A model generated the notes under the pieces. The model saw nothing but the letters and a program-made list of their open reading frames with translations, did not search any database and was not told where the DNA came from. A stretch of 64,000 nt of DNA, taken from positions 1 through 64,000 of the forward strand of contig CALUZV010000005.1 in the NCBI GenBank assembly GCA_944325345.1. The letters run 5' to 3'. Positions 24,861 through 33,781 of the stretch are shown piece by piece. A program made the position numbers and the translations under genes. Source of the stretch: an uncultured Parabacteroides sp. (GTDB lineage: Bacteria > Bacteroidota > Bacteroidia > Bacteroidales > Tannerellaceae). Position 1 is the first letter of the stretch, and each line of letters begins with the position of its first letter.

Positions 24861-25971
24861 AGTCTGCTTCCTCGTATCGTCCTTGTGCAACGAAGGACCG
24901 GTCAATGTCATGTACAACATCATTCAGTACATGGATTTCGACCGCTTTGACGTCTCCATCATCACGTTGATCCCCGAAAAAGCCAACTCGCGCCTCGACG
25001 ACTTCCGCCGCCTCCCCGTCAGCATCCACCTGCTCTTCCCCGACAGGATGCCTTCGCCCGTCGCCATGTTCCGCGAGGCTTACAGATGCTTGAAATCCGT
25101 CGCGCCCGATATGGTGCACGCCCACTGCCCCCGTTCGCTCTACATTCTTTACCTCCTGCGCAAGAAATTCTTGACGGTGTACACCGTTCATATCTATCCG
25201 GGCAGGCAGCAACGGGTCTTGTACGGCGAATTCAAGGGCAGGCTCGTCGTCTTCCTCAATAATTTCGCCGCCAGACACCTCTCGCTCGCCATCGGATGCG
25301 CGGAAAGCGTCGGCGAACTATACTTGCAGCACGAGGGATGGTCTATCCCCTGCATCCCCAACGGCTGCTCACTCCCCTTGTGGCCTCGCGACGCCGACGA
25401 ACGCCTCCGCCTCCGCCGCAAGTTAGGTCTGCGCGACGATGTTCGGTACTTTATCTTCATCGGACGCTTTTCTGCGGAGAAAAAACCGGCTTTCCTCGTC
25501 GAGGCTTTCCGTCGCTTCCCGCGAGAGGATGTCGGCATCGTGATGCTGGGCGATGGTCCGCTGCTGGAGGGCCTCCGCCCGTATGCAAGCGACCGGATTC
25601 TCATGCCGGGATTCCAAAGTAACGTGTACGACTACCTTATCGCGGCTGATTTTTACATATCCGCCTCTGAAGTCGAGGGTCTTGCCAATACATTGCTCGA
25701 AAGTATGACTGTAGGTCTCCCCATGCTCCTTTCAGACATCCCTTCGCACCGTGAAGTGCTTCGTCGCATCCCGCAGACGGTCGCTTTCATCTACGACAAT
25801 ACCGACCGCGACGATTTATACCGACGTGCCGAGCAACTCCTCGCCCTCGATTACCGAAAAGCATCGGATGCTATCCGACAAACCTTCAGCGACTTCTACA
25901 CCGCCCGCCGGATGTCGCTCGACTATCAAAAAACGTACGTCGAACTCTATTCCCAACATCACAAACACTAA
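24853..25971 (+). CDS. Glycosyltransferase family 4
   Basis: A 372-residue GT-B fold transferase. The N-terminal domain contains MVHAHCPRSLYIL; the donor-binding domain has FIGRFSAEKKPAFLVEAF, MLGDGPLLEGL and the retaining-GT motif ASEVEGLANTLLESM (E-x7-E). It acts on the cytoplasmic face in repeat-unit assembly. It overlaps the polymerase gene and is seven bases ahead of the next GT. Confidence 0.92.
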   Translation: MIKVCFLVSSLCNEGPVNVMYNIIQYMDFDRFDVSIITLIPEKANSRLDDFRRLPVSIHLLFPDRMPSPVAMFREAYRCLKSVAPDMVHAHCPRSLYILYLLRKKFLTVYTVHIYPGRQQRVLYGEFKGRLVVFLNNFAARHLSLAIGCAESVGELYLQHEGWSIPCIPNGCSLPLWPRDADERLRLRRKLGLRDDVRYFIFIGRFSAEKKPAFLVEAFRRFPREDVGIVMLGDGPLLEGLRPYASDRILMPGFQSNVYDYLIAADFYISASEVEGLANTLLESMTVGLPMLLSDIPSHREVLRRIPQTVAFIYDNTDRDDLYRRAEQLLALDYRKASDAIRQTFSDFYTARRMSLDYQKTYVELYSQHHKH

Positions 25972-25978
25972 TTTTCGC

Positions 25979-26782
25979 ATGATTGACATCTCTATCATCA
26001 CGGTGGTCATGAACCATCTCCCGTTTATACGCGAAATGCTCCGTTCACTCTATGGAGAAGGTATGCCGAAGGCTACTTTCGAGACGATTATCGTCGATAA
26101 TTGCTCGACAGACGGCAGTTTCGAGTTCGTCCGCGACCATTATCCGGAAATCCGCCTCATCCGCAACGAGCATCCCTTCGGCTTCGCCCGAAACAACAAC
26201 ATCGGCGCCGCGCAAGCCTCCGGAAAATATATTCTCATCCTCAATCCCGACATCATCTTGTCGCCGGGAGCCATCGACGGCCTGCATCGCTTCCTCGAGT
26301 CCCATGCCGAGGCGGGAATCGTCGCCCCGCGCCTCGAGAATCCCGACGGCTCGCTGCAATTCTCCGTCCGTCGCTTCCCGACTCTCCGGATACTCCTCAG
26401 CCGCATACTTACACGCGGCGACGATAGCTCCGACGACCGACAAGTACAGTCCTACCTCCTGAAAGACCTCCCCCACGACCGGCCGACACCCATCGACTGG
26501 TGCATGGGCGCCTCTTTCCTCATACCGAGCACACTCTACCGCCAACTCGCGGGCTTCGACGAGGGTTTCTTCCTCTATGTCGAGGACATGGACCTCTGCT
26601 ACCGCTGCTGGCAGTCGGGGCACCCGGTCATCTACCTTCCGACGTCCGCGATGACCCACGTGCATCAGCGCAGCAGCATGCATTTCAACAAAAAAACCTA
26701 CATCCACCTCCGCAGCTTCTGGCATTTCTTCTACAAAAACCGCTTCCGTGTCAAGTCGTTTACGTCGAAGGGCGAAAATTAG
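25979..26782 (+). CDS. Glycosyltransferase family 2 (rhamnosyltransferase-like)
   Basis: A 267-residue GT-A fold enzyme. The nucleotide-binding strand is DISIITVVMNH, IIVDNCSTDGS follows, the metal motif is LNPDIILS in place of a strict DxD, and the acceptor/base region is GFDEGFFLYVEDMDLCYR. This pattern is typical of the WbbL-like rhamnosyltransferase branch, but the donor sugar is unproven. The longer in-frame start lies inside the GT4 gene and was rejected. Confidence 0.9.
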   Translation: MIDISIITVVMNHLPFIREMLRSLYGEGMPKATFETIIVDNCSTDGSFEFVRDHYPEIRLIRNEHPFGFARNNNIGAAQASGKYILILNPDIILSPGAIDGLHRFLESHAEAGIVAPRLENPDGSLQFSVRRFPTLRILLSRILTRGDDSSDDRQVQSYLLKDLPHDRPTPIDWCMGASFLIPSTLYRQLAGFDEGFFLYVEDMDLCYRCWQSGHPVIYLPTSAMTHVHQRSSMHFNKKTYIHLRSFWHFFYKNRFRVKSFTSKGEN

Positions 26783-26804
26783 CATACGTCATACTACAAG
26801 ATAT

Positions 26805-26866
26805 CCCCTGATTCCGAAAATGGGCTGACGATAGCCTGCCGGTCCCGGAATCAGGGGATTTTTTTT
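26805..26866 (+). terminator. Terminator of the wzy-GT4-GT2 unit
   Basis: The 12-bp arms CCCCTGATTCCG and CGGAATCAGGGG are followed by at least eight Ts. It closes the plus-strand arm of the polysaccharide locus. The rest of 26867-27229 is AT-rich and non-coding; AAGTCCATTTT at 26881 pairs with AAAATGGACTT at 27025. Confidence 0.9.
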
Positions 26867-27229
26867 ATATTCCTTCCTACAAGTCCATTTTTTCATTTAA
26901 GACAAGGACTTACATCATCGCATATCCCCTATTTCATCCTTCGGAATTAACTTTCTTTACTCCATACGTTAATAAACGTACGTTTGTGATAACTATTCCG
27001 ATTTTTTGTAAATAAACGTCCTACAAAATGGACTTGCAAGGCTACAAGTACTCATTGTAGGTTGCGAATTTGGACTTGCAGACTAAAAAGCCCTATTTTT
27101 CAGTAAAAAACGGGTATATGCTGAAACGCAGATTGTAACCAAATGTTTACGGAAATAACTTGTTTTAATACAGGTCGGCTTTGTTTTCAAAAGGTGTGTC
27201 GGTGTGGTTTTACATCTGATGAAAGAAGA

Positions 27230-27294
27230 AAAAAATACCGGCAAGCGCCGCCGGAACCTATCAAAAACGAGCGATTCCGGTCGGCCCTTGCCGG
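27230..27294 (-). terminator. Terminator of the minus-strand polysaccharide arm
   Basis: CCGGCAAG at 27238 pairs with CTTGCCGG ending at 27294, with an inner TTCCGG/CCGGAA stem; on the minus strand it is followed by seven Ts. Confidence 0.8.
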
Positions 27295-27306
27295 CTGTCT
27301 TACCGA

Positions 27307-28353
27307 TTACTTGAAAATATCATAACCAATCTCATAACATTTTATCTTATTCGGCTGATAACAACATACCAGGAAGCTGCGTTCCATCGTCAGCACGTCG
27401 CCATAACCGATATCGAAGGAGAGGCTGGTGAACAACGAGACGGGTTCACCACTCAGGTCGCCGTTTTTGATGAATGCAAGCTGAAAATCGTAAGTCTCCG
27501 TCGCGGAATTGACTAATCGATAGGTCAGGATGAAACCTCCATCGTGCGGAGTGAGCGACGGCGCGTGTCCGCGTATCGGCAGATACATCCAAGTCCACGT
27601 CGCGCCCAAATCCGGGCTTTCGCCGATGAGCATGTTGCCATCTTCGACGTTCGTCCGGGCCACGCAGTAGAGCATCCCGTCGATGTAGCCGAGCGAAGCC
27701 TCGTTGAAGCGCGGGTACGGGCTTTGTTGGGTGCCGAGGGCCTCATCCACCCAGGAGACGTTGCGCCACGTCCGTCCATGGTCGTCCGAAGCGACGAGCC
27801 AGGCCTGCGCCCAGCGATTATAACAGATTGTATAGATGATGCCGTCCACCATCACCATATTTCCACGAGCTGCGGCGAAGGTTTCGCTCGCCGTCGGGAA
27901 CGGGAGGGTGGACGTACCGTCGTAAGTCCGTCCGAAATTCTTGCTTCGGAGCACCTTCACGTGCGATACGGCCTCCGACTCGCGTTCGAAGAAGCGGCAG
28001 AGCAGCTCGCTGTCGGAAACAGCGAACAACTGGGGGTCGCGCGCGTCCTTGCCGTCGGCGCTGTAGATTTCTATGGGGCTGCTCCACGAGCGGCCACGGT
28101 TGTTGCTTGTTATCTGCAAGATGCGGCCGTCGAAGCTGGCGTGTTCGCTCCCCGAACGGTAGGTGAGGACTATCCGGCTGCGGTCTGCGGTGCCGGTTAT
28201 GGACGTGAAGGCGAGATGGCTGTCGCTGACGACGATTTCCGACGAGCGGAGGATGCTCGGGTTCTCGATTTCATCCAAAAAAGGGTCGTCTTGGGCGCAC
28301 GAGTTGGCGGCGAAGACGAACGGAATTAGTAAAAATAATAAATAGTTCTTCAT
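27307..28353 (-). CDS. Asp-box (sialidase-fold) lipoprotein
   Basis: A 348-residue secreted protein with a signal peptide and a lipobox-like ANS-C near residue 19. At least three Asp boxes are visible (SNNRGRSW, SDDHGRTW, SPDLGATW), predicting a six-bladed sialidase-like propeller. The RIP-type arginine of true exo-sialidases is not clearly placed. It is the last gene of the pseudaminic acid operon, so a nonulosonic-acid-binding or -cleaving surface role is attractive, but it is inference. Confidence 0.8.
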   Translation of the reverse strand: MKNYLLFLLIPFVFAANSCAQDDPFLDEIENPSILRSSEIVVSDSHLAFTSITGTADRSRIVLTYRSGSEHASFDGRILQITSNNRGRSWSSPIEIYSADGKDARDPQLFAVSDSELLCRFFERESEAVSHVKVLRSKNFGRTYDGTSTLPFPTASETFAAARGNMVMVDGIIYTICYNRWAQAWLVASDDHGRTWRNVSWVDEALGTQQSPYPRFNEASLGYIDGMLYCVARTNVEDGNMLIGESPDLGATWTWMYLPIRGHAPSLTPHDGGFILTYRLVNSATETYDFQLAFIKNGDLSGEPVSLFTSLSFDIGYGDVLTMERSFLVCCYQPNKIKCYEIGYDIFK

Positions 28354-28372
28354 GACATTGTATTTAGGGATT

Positions 28373-29428
28373 TTAATCGATGTATTCCATTTTCAGCGGC
28401 TCGCCTCGCTCGATGTCGCGGTTCACGCGGTGTCCGAGGACCTGCGGCAGGTATTTGGGGGCCAACCCGTCGGCGGGGCGGATTGAACGGACGTTCTTGT
28501 CGGTCAGTATGTCGCCGGCGCGGAGGTTTTCGACGACAAACAGCGAGCGGGCGAACTTCCGATTGCGTCGGACAGCCGGTGAGAGGTCGTAGGTAACCCG
28601 TCCGAGGGCTTTTTCGACGTCGCGTATCGTCGCAACCATACGCCGAAACTCGTCGGCCTCCATCGAGAAGGCAGCATCCGGTCCGCCTATCGCGCGATTG
28701 AGTATGAAATGCTTCTCGACTATGCGCGCGCCGAGAGCGACGGACGTCAGCGCGACGGTGGACGACAAAGTATGGTCGGAAATACCCACCGGCACGCCGA
28801 AGCGCGACCGCATATCGGCGAGGGTGCGCAGGTTCGCCTCCTCGATGGGTGCCGGATAGGCGGAGGTGCATTTCAGCAGGGCTACATGCGGGTTCTGCTG
28901 GCGGCGACAGGCCGCAAGGGCCTCGTGTATCTCGTCTTCGCAGGCGATTCCCGTGGAGATGATGACCGGCTTGCCCTGAGCTGCGATGTATTCTATCAAG
29001 GGGATGTCGGTAATCTCGAAACTTGCGACCTTGTAAGCGGGCATGTCGTGCTGCGCAAGGTAATCGACGGACGTTTTATCGAAGGGGGACGAGAACAAGA
29101 CGACGCCTGCGTCCTTCGCTGCCTGCTTGAGGGCGGGCAACCACTCCCAGGGGGTGTACGCCGTGCGGTAGAGGTCGTACAAGTTGGTTCCGTCCCAGAG
29201 CGTACCCTGCTTGATGCGGAACCAAGGCTTGTCGCAGTCGATGGTGATGGTATCCGGCGTGTAGGTCTGTATTTTGACGGCGTCGGCGCCGGCTTGCGCG
29301 GCTGCGTGCAGGGTTTGCACGGCGGTCTCGAGACTTCCCCCGTGGTTGGCGGACAATTCCGCGATGATGAAGGTGCGTGTCGAGTTGCAATCGTCGATTG
29401 CAAACTGTTGGAATAAATTTTCAGGCAT
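28373..29428 (-). CDS. pseI: Pseudaminic acid synthase
   Basis: A 351-residue NeuB/PseI-family enzyme. The TIM barrel carries FIIAELSANHGGSLE, AVKIQTYTPDT and GISDHTLSS, and the C-terminal SAF/antifreeze-like domain (about 290-351) has RSLFVVENLRAGDILTDKN. It condenses phosphoenolpyruvate with 2,4-diacetamido-2,4,6-trideoxy-L-altrose. PseI rather than NeuB is chosen because pseB, pseC, pseG and pseF lie upstream. Its ATG overlaps the pseG stop by eight bases. Confidence 0.93.
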   Translation of the reverse strand: MPENLFQQFAIDDCNSTRTFIIAELSANHGGSLETAVQTLHAAAQAGADAVKIQTYTPDTITIDCDKPWFRIKQGTLWDGTNLYDLYRTAYTPWEWLPALKQAAKDAGVVLFSSPFDKTSVDYLAQHDMPAYKVASFEITDIPLIEYIAAQGKPVIISTGIACEDEIHEALAACRRQQNPHVALLKCTSAYPAPIEEANLRTLADMRSRFGVPVGISDHTLSSTVALTSVALGARIVEKHFILNRAIGGPDAAFSMEADEFRRMVATIRDVEKALGRVTYDLSPAVRRNRKFARSLFVVENLRAGDILTDKNVRSIRPADGLAPKYLPQVLGHRVNRDIERGEPLKMEYID

Positions 29429-30878
29429 ACGAGTAAATGAATTTGAGCGAATCCGCCCGCTCGCATTCCGCCGGACGGAAGCCGGCTTTTTCGAAGGCGA
29501 GGCGCGAGGCGACGTTCGCGGGTTTGACATAAGCGTTGATATGCTGCAAGGCAGCGTGTTCGTGGCGTATGGCGGCGACGGCCTTCTGCAGGACTACGCT
29601 CGCCAAGCCCCAGCCGCGGAACGCAGATGCGAGGCTGATGCTGATGACCGCATCGCGCCAGCCGTCGGAATCGAAGCGCACCTGCCCCAGAAATTCGTTT
29701 TTCACGAAGAAGACGTAGAGCCGGCGGCCTTCGTCGGCGAGCAGGCGGGCGAACCAGGCGCGGTGCTCGTCCCACGCGATTGTTTTCGTGGAGAAGGAGT
29801 TCTGCCGGACAAGGGCGTCGTTCGCAAGTTCGAAGAGGCGGCTTGCATCCTCGTCGGCCGCAGGGCGCAGAGACAACTGCTCGATGGCGAACAGGCGGAG
29901 AACGCGCTTCGCGAGGCGGTCGGGGCCGCACCCGTCCATGGATTCTTGGCCGCGAAGGGACATGCGGCGGCGCACGTCGGCGGAAGCGAGCGAACGGAGG
30001 GCATCGCAGAGCTGCGAGTCGTCCCATTCGGCCGTGGCATCCAGGTACGCATCGATGAAACCATACTTCTTCCATCCCGCGATGTTATATGTTTGGTTAC
30101 CGGCGACCTTAAACACGACGGAAGGGAGACCTGTAGCGGCGAGTTCGTTGATTGTCTGTCCGGCGGCGGAGATGGCGAGGTCGCAAGTCATCATCGCGTC
30201 GCGCATTTCGTCGGCCGTCAGGTTGCGGAGGAGCTTCGTCCGGCTATCGGCAAGACTTTCGACGGTACGGACGTCCGAAAACGCGGCGCCGAGGACCACT
30301 GTCTTCTCCCAAGTGGGGAAAAACGTCGTCAGGAGACGTAAAACACGCGGCGTTACGTTCAATGGATCCGTACCGCCGAAGGTAACAAGGACGCGAGTAA
30401 TCTCCTCCGAAATTTCCGACCGTCTGGGGAGGTGCTTGAAGGCGTCGCGGAGAATCACGAAGTCCCCGCCGAGGAGGTAGAGCCTTCGCGGCTTGAAATC
30501 GTAGGGAATCGCCTCTGCACCGACTGTTCCGTTGACGATGATGCCCGCCGGGTAGTCCAATCTGTTGTAATCGTCGATGAAAATGGCCATCGGGACGCGG
30601 GCGGCAAGGTCGTCATAGACGTTTTTGGGGGCAAGGTAGGAATCAACCAATAAAAAATCGGCGACGGAAAGGTGCCGTTGCAGTGCAGGATATTCTCGCG
30701 GCCAATCAGAGGCTATGAGCGGGAAGTCGTGCAGCTGGCTCCGGACATTTTCGTCGCCGTTCACGATGAAAGTTACCTCGATACCGAGATTACGGAAACT
30801 CTTCGCGATGGCAAGGCATCTCGCAACATGACCGTAACCGGTGAAGGCGAAACCTTCGGTTAAAATATAAAGTTTCAT
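29421..30878 (-). CDS. pseG: PseG hydrolase fused to PseH-like N-acetyltransferase
   Basis: A 485-residue bifunctional protein. Residues 1 to about 330 are PseG, a GT-B-like UDP-sugar hydrolase (GFAFTGYGHVARCLAIA, LVTFGGTDPLN, ISAAGQTINELAATGLPSV). Residues about 335-485 are a GNAT acetyltransferase (LRPAADEDASRLFELANDA, ISLASAFRGWGLASVVL). PseH acetylates the 4-amino group made by PseC before PseG removes UDP, so the fusion joins consecutive steps and supplies the otherwise missing PseH. It follows pseF by only a few bases. Confidence 0.92.
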   Translation of the reverse strand: MKLYILTEGFAFTGYGHVARCLAIAKSFRNLGIEVTFIVNGDENVRSQLHDFPLIASDWPREYPALQRHLSVADFLLVDSYLAPKNVYDDLAARVPMAIFIDDYNRLDYPAGIIVNGTVGAEAIPYDFKPRRLYLLGGDFVILRDAFKHLPRRSEISEEITRVLVTFGGTDPLNVTPRVLRLLTTFFPTWEKTVVLGAAFSDVRTVESLADSRTKLLRNLTADEMRDAMMTCDLAISAAGQTINELAATGLPSVVFKVAGNQTYNIAGWKKYGFIDAYLDATAEWDDSQLCDALRSLASADVRRRMSLRGQESMDGCGPDRLAKRVLRLFAIEQLSLRPAADEDASRLFELANDALVRQNSFSTKTIAWDEHRAWFARLLADEGRRLYVFFVKNEFLGQVRFDSDGWRDAVISISLASAFRGWGLASVVLQKAVAAIRHEHAALQHINAYVKPANVASRLAFEKAGFRPAECERADSLKFIYSYA

Positions 30879-30884
30879 AGGACA

Positions 30885-31580
30885 TTATGAATCGTGGATT
30901 AACTTAAACTTCAGTTCGGCTATACTCCAGTCGGCGGGAGTATCGATATCCTGGACGCGACGCTCATCTACGACGATACCGGTACCGTTCGTCGTGAAAA
31001 TCTGCCTTTCTGCAAGGAGGGCGGCGGTTCGAATCCAGTAAAAAGTACCACTATCATGGTAGAAAGTGGGCAAATCCTGGCTGCGAGCATGACGATGCTG
31101 GGGCCAGTGCATGGATAAACGGCCGTTTTCGTCGAGTTGCAGCGCGCGGAGTATGGGATAAGAGAAAGCGACGACCGGGCAGACGGAGTCGAACGACGAT
31201 TGTTGCAAGACATCGTATGCCCGGCGGATGTCCGAGTCGTCAATCAAGGGCGCGGTTGGCAAGATGCAGCAGATATTGTCGTAAGAAACGCCCGTTTCCC
31301 GGTACTTGCCGACGACCTCGAGGAGGACATCGACGAGCGGAGCGTAGTCGTTTGCCGTGGCAGACGACCGAAGGAAGGGGACGGAGGCTCCGGCGCTGAC
31401 GGCGAGGTTTCGTATCTCTTCATCGTCCGTCGAGACCATGACATCTTGGAATAAACCGGAGTTTTTGGCCGCTTCGATGGAGTAGAGTAATATCGGCTTG
31501 CCTGCGAAGGGCAGGATGTTCTTGCGGGGTATGCGTTTACTGCCGCCGCGGGCGGGAATGATGGCAAGATTACGTGTCAT
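30885..31580 (-). CDS. pseF: CMP-pseudaminic acid cytidylyltransferase
   Basis: A 231-residue NeuA/PseF-family enzyme beginning MTRNLAIIPARGGSKRIPRK, the CTP-binding signature, with VMVSTDDEEIRNLA following. It activates pseudaminic acid with CTP. The C-terminal FYWIRT and VQDIDTPADW fit PseF. I took the ATG at 31580; the upstream extension lies inside the GT2 gene. It lacks the extra phosphatase domain of some NeuA proteins. Confidence 0.92.
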   Translation of the reverse strand: MTRNLAIIPARGGSKRIPRKNILPFAGKPILLYSIEAAKNSGLFQDVMVSTDDEEIRNLAVSAGASVPFLRSSATANDYAPLVDVLLEVVGKYRETGVSYDNICCILPTAPLIDDSDIRRAYDVLQQSSFDSVCPVVAFSYPILRALQLDENGRLSMHWPQHRHARSQDLPTFYHDSGTFYWIRTAALLAERQIFTTNGTGIVVDERRVQDIDTPADWSIAELKFKLIHDS

Positions 31581-31590
31581 GAGGGAATTT

Positions 31591-32607
31591 TTAATGTGAA
31601 ACAAACTTGCAAGTCCGGTAAATCGCGATACCGAGACCGGTATGCAGCGAGATGACGGATAAAAGAAAGCGCGTCCGCCAAGAGACACGCTTACGATAGT
31701 ATGGATTCTGCCGGAAACGGGGCATGAGCTGCTGCATCTCCCGGGCTACCCGTTCGATATAGGCTCGTTCGGGTGGGACAAACTGGGAAAGGGCGACCAT
31801 GACCGTATTCACGTAGAAAAGTTGTATAAAACGGAATTCGACCTCCGCTTGATAGCGTGCGAAGAAGCCCAGCCGCCGCATATTGTCGAGAAAGAGGCGC
31901 GAAGTCTCCAATCGATCGAAAAAACGGTAGTTGTTGAGGCTGCGGGTGGTCGATGTATTGTTGCAACGGTAGTAGTAGAAGGCTGCATCTACCTTCACGG
32001 CCTTGCGGGAGGCAAGATACAGGGCTGTAACTACGGCATTGTCTTCGTACTGGAGGTGTTCGGGGAAGAACAAGTCGTTATCCACGAACAACGAACGGCT
32101 GTAGAGGGCCGACACGTAGCGGATGTTTCCCAAAAGGAAGGACTTGTTGCGCTCGTCGCGGGGTAAATCGAACCACGAAGGGTGTCCGTTGAGCTGCCGC
32201 TGGCAATCGTCGGGCGAATTATAGACGAAGTAGTCGCTGCAGACCCAGTCCGCATCGTGCGCGAGGGCATTTGCGTACAAACATTCACACATTGTAGGCT
32301 CAATCCAGTCGTCGCTATCGACGAAAGTGATGAAAGGAGCGTGCGAATGACGTATTCCGGCGTTACGAGCGCCGCCTTGCTTGCGATTTTCGGGCAAATC
32401 GATGATGCAGATACGCTCGTCCAGCTGCGCATAATGACTTAATATCTCGCGGGAGGTGTCTGTAGAGCAATCATTCACGCAAACAATCTCGATATCATGC
32501 AATGTTTGCTGAAGAAGGGAATCCAGACACTTGCGAAGATACTTCTCCACGTTAAAAACAGGGATTACAATGCTGACAAGAGGCGTTTTCGACGGACAAA
32601 GACCCAT
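31591..32607 (-). CDS. Glycosyltransferase family 2
   Basis: A 338-residue GT-A enzyme with VSIVIPVFNVEKYLRKCLDS, DIEIVCVNDCSTD, GGARNAGIRHS and the DxD-type motif TFVDSDDWI. A short hydrophobic stretch near the C-terminus (FLLSVISLHTGLGIAIY) may attach it to the membrane. It lies between pseC and pseF, so it probably adds a sugar to the same repeat unit. Confidence 0.9.
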   Translation of the reverse strand: MGLCPSKTPLVSIVIPVFNVEKYLRKCLDSLLQQTLHDIEIVCVNDCSTDTSREILSHYAQLDERICIIDLPENRKQGGARNAGIRHSHAPFITFVDSDDWIEPTMCECLYANALAHDADWVCSDYFVYNSPDDCQRQLNGHPSWFDLPRDERNKSFLLGNIRYVSALYSRSLFVDNDLFFPEHLQYEDNAVVTALYLASRKAVKVDAAFYYYRCNNTSTTRSLNNYRFFDRLETSRLFLDNMRRLGFFARYQAEVEFRFIQLFYVNTVMVALSQFVPPERAYIERVAREMQQLMPRFRQNPYYRKRVSWRTRFLLSVISLHTGLGIAIYRTCKFVSH

Positions 32608-32620
32608 AATCAAGCTACGA

Positions 32621-33781
32621 CTAAGAAACAAACTCCAACACTGTGTCAATGACATACTGCTGCTCCTCTTCCGAGAGCGTCGGAAACATGGGGAGGCTCA
32701 GGCAGTGGTCATAATATTCCTCCACGACGGGGAAATCACCCTTCCGATAACCAAACGCACTGTAATATGGCATCAAGTGGAGGGGCACGTAATGAACTTG
32801 GGCGTAAATTTGGTGCTCGCGCAGGTAATTGTATAGTCCTGCGCGGTCCGCTACCTGTATGACGTAAAGATGATAGGCATGATAGGCCGACGGAGACAAG
32901 AAGGGCGTGCGAATCCCATCGATTTCGGCAAACGCAGCGTTGTAGCGGCGTGCGATCTCCTGTCTTTTGGCCAAATTTGAGGAGGCGCGCTTCAACTGAG
33001 ACACTCCGAGGGCTGCTTGAAAGTCAGTGAGACGGTAGTTGTAACCTAAATCTTGCATTTCATAGTACCAGCCGCCGTCGTTCTTATGAAGCAAGGCTGA
33101 ATCTTTGGTGATGCCGTGCGTCCGGTAGAAAGAAACCTTCTCGAATAGGGACTTGTCGTTTGTCGTTACCATGCCTCCTTCGCCGGTGGCAATATGTTTG
33201 ACCGGGTGGAAGGAAAAAACGGAAACATTGGCAAATTGTCCGTTGCCGCACAACTGTTTTTCACCGTTGGAATCGACAAAATAGCCGCCGGGGGCATGAC
33301 AAGCGTCTTCCATGATCCAAAGTCCGTACTCATCTGCCAAGCGACGGAATTTCTCCAAATCTACAGGATAACCAGCGAAGTCCACCGGGATAATTCCCTG
33401 ATATGTACCCTTGGGAGTCTTACGCAACAAAGTTTCTACCTTATCGATATCCAACAAATAGGTATCTTTATCAATATCACAGAACACGACATCGCCGCCA
33501 CAAAAACGTACGCAGTTCGCAGATGAGGCGAAGGTCAGCGGAGTAACGATAACTTTGCTTCCAGGCTTAACGCCGAGGGCAATAGCACCCAGATGCAGGC
33601 CAGCGGTAGCATTATTCACGGCAACCGCATATTTAGCACCGACATAATCAGCGAACGCATGTTCGAACTCTGCTATTTTCGGTCCTTGAGTCAAGTAGTC
33701 TGACTTCAAAGTCTCCACTACAGCTTGAATATCTTCATCTGTAATGTGCTGATGACCGTATGGTATAGGCTTCGTTATCAT
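32621..33781 (-). CDS. pseC: UDP-4-amino-4,6-dideoxy-L-AltNAc aminotransferase
   Basis: A 386-residue PLP enzyme of the DegT/DnrJ/EryC1 family. Key segments are AVNNATAGLHLGAIAL (phosphate cup), MEDACHAPGG (PLP aspartate) and SFHPVKHIATGEGGM, whose lysine forms the Schiff base. It transaminates the PseB product. Its ATG overlaps the pseB TGA (ATGA), indicating tight coupling. Confidence 0.94.
   Translation of the reverse strand: MITKPIPYGHQHITDEDIQAVVETLKSDYLTQGPKIAEFEHAFADYVGAKYAVAVNNATAGLHLGAIALGVKPGSKVIVTPLTFASSANCVRFCGGDVVFCDIDKDTYLLDIDKVETLLRKTPKGTYQGIIPVDFAGYPVDLEKFRRLADEYGLWIMEDACHAPGGYFVDSNGEKQLCGNGQFANVSVFSFHPVKHIATGEGGMVTTNDKSLFEKVSFYRTHGITKDSALLHKNDGGWYYEMQDLGYNYRLTDFQAALGVSQLKRASSNLAKRQEIARRYNAAFAEIDGIRTPFLSPSAYHAYHLYVIQVADRAGLYNYLREHQIYAQVHYVPLHLMPYYSAFGYRKGDFPVVEEYYDHCLSLPMFPTLSEEEQQYVIDTVLEFVS

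Noticed and set aside
26783..27306. tRNA or other structured RNA gene
   Set aside because: The strong hairpins are terminators with T-tracts for the two converging operons; no cloverleaf was found here or elsewhere in the window.
28373..29428. NeuB (sialic acid synthase) rather than PseI
   Set aside because: The full set pseB, pseC, pseF and pseG/H is adjacent and no UDP-GlcNAc 2-epimerase (NeuC) is seen; the family member is therefore called pseI.
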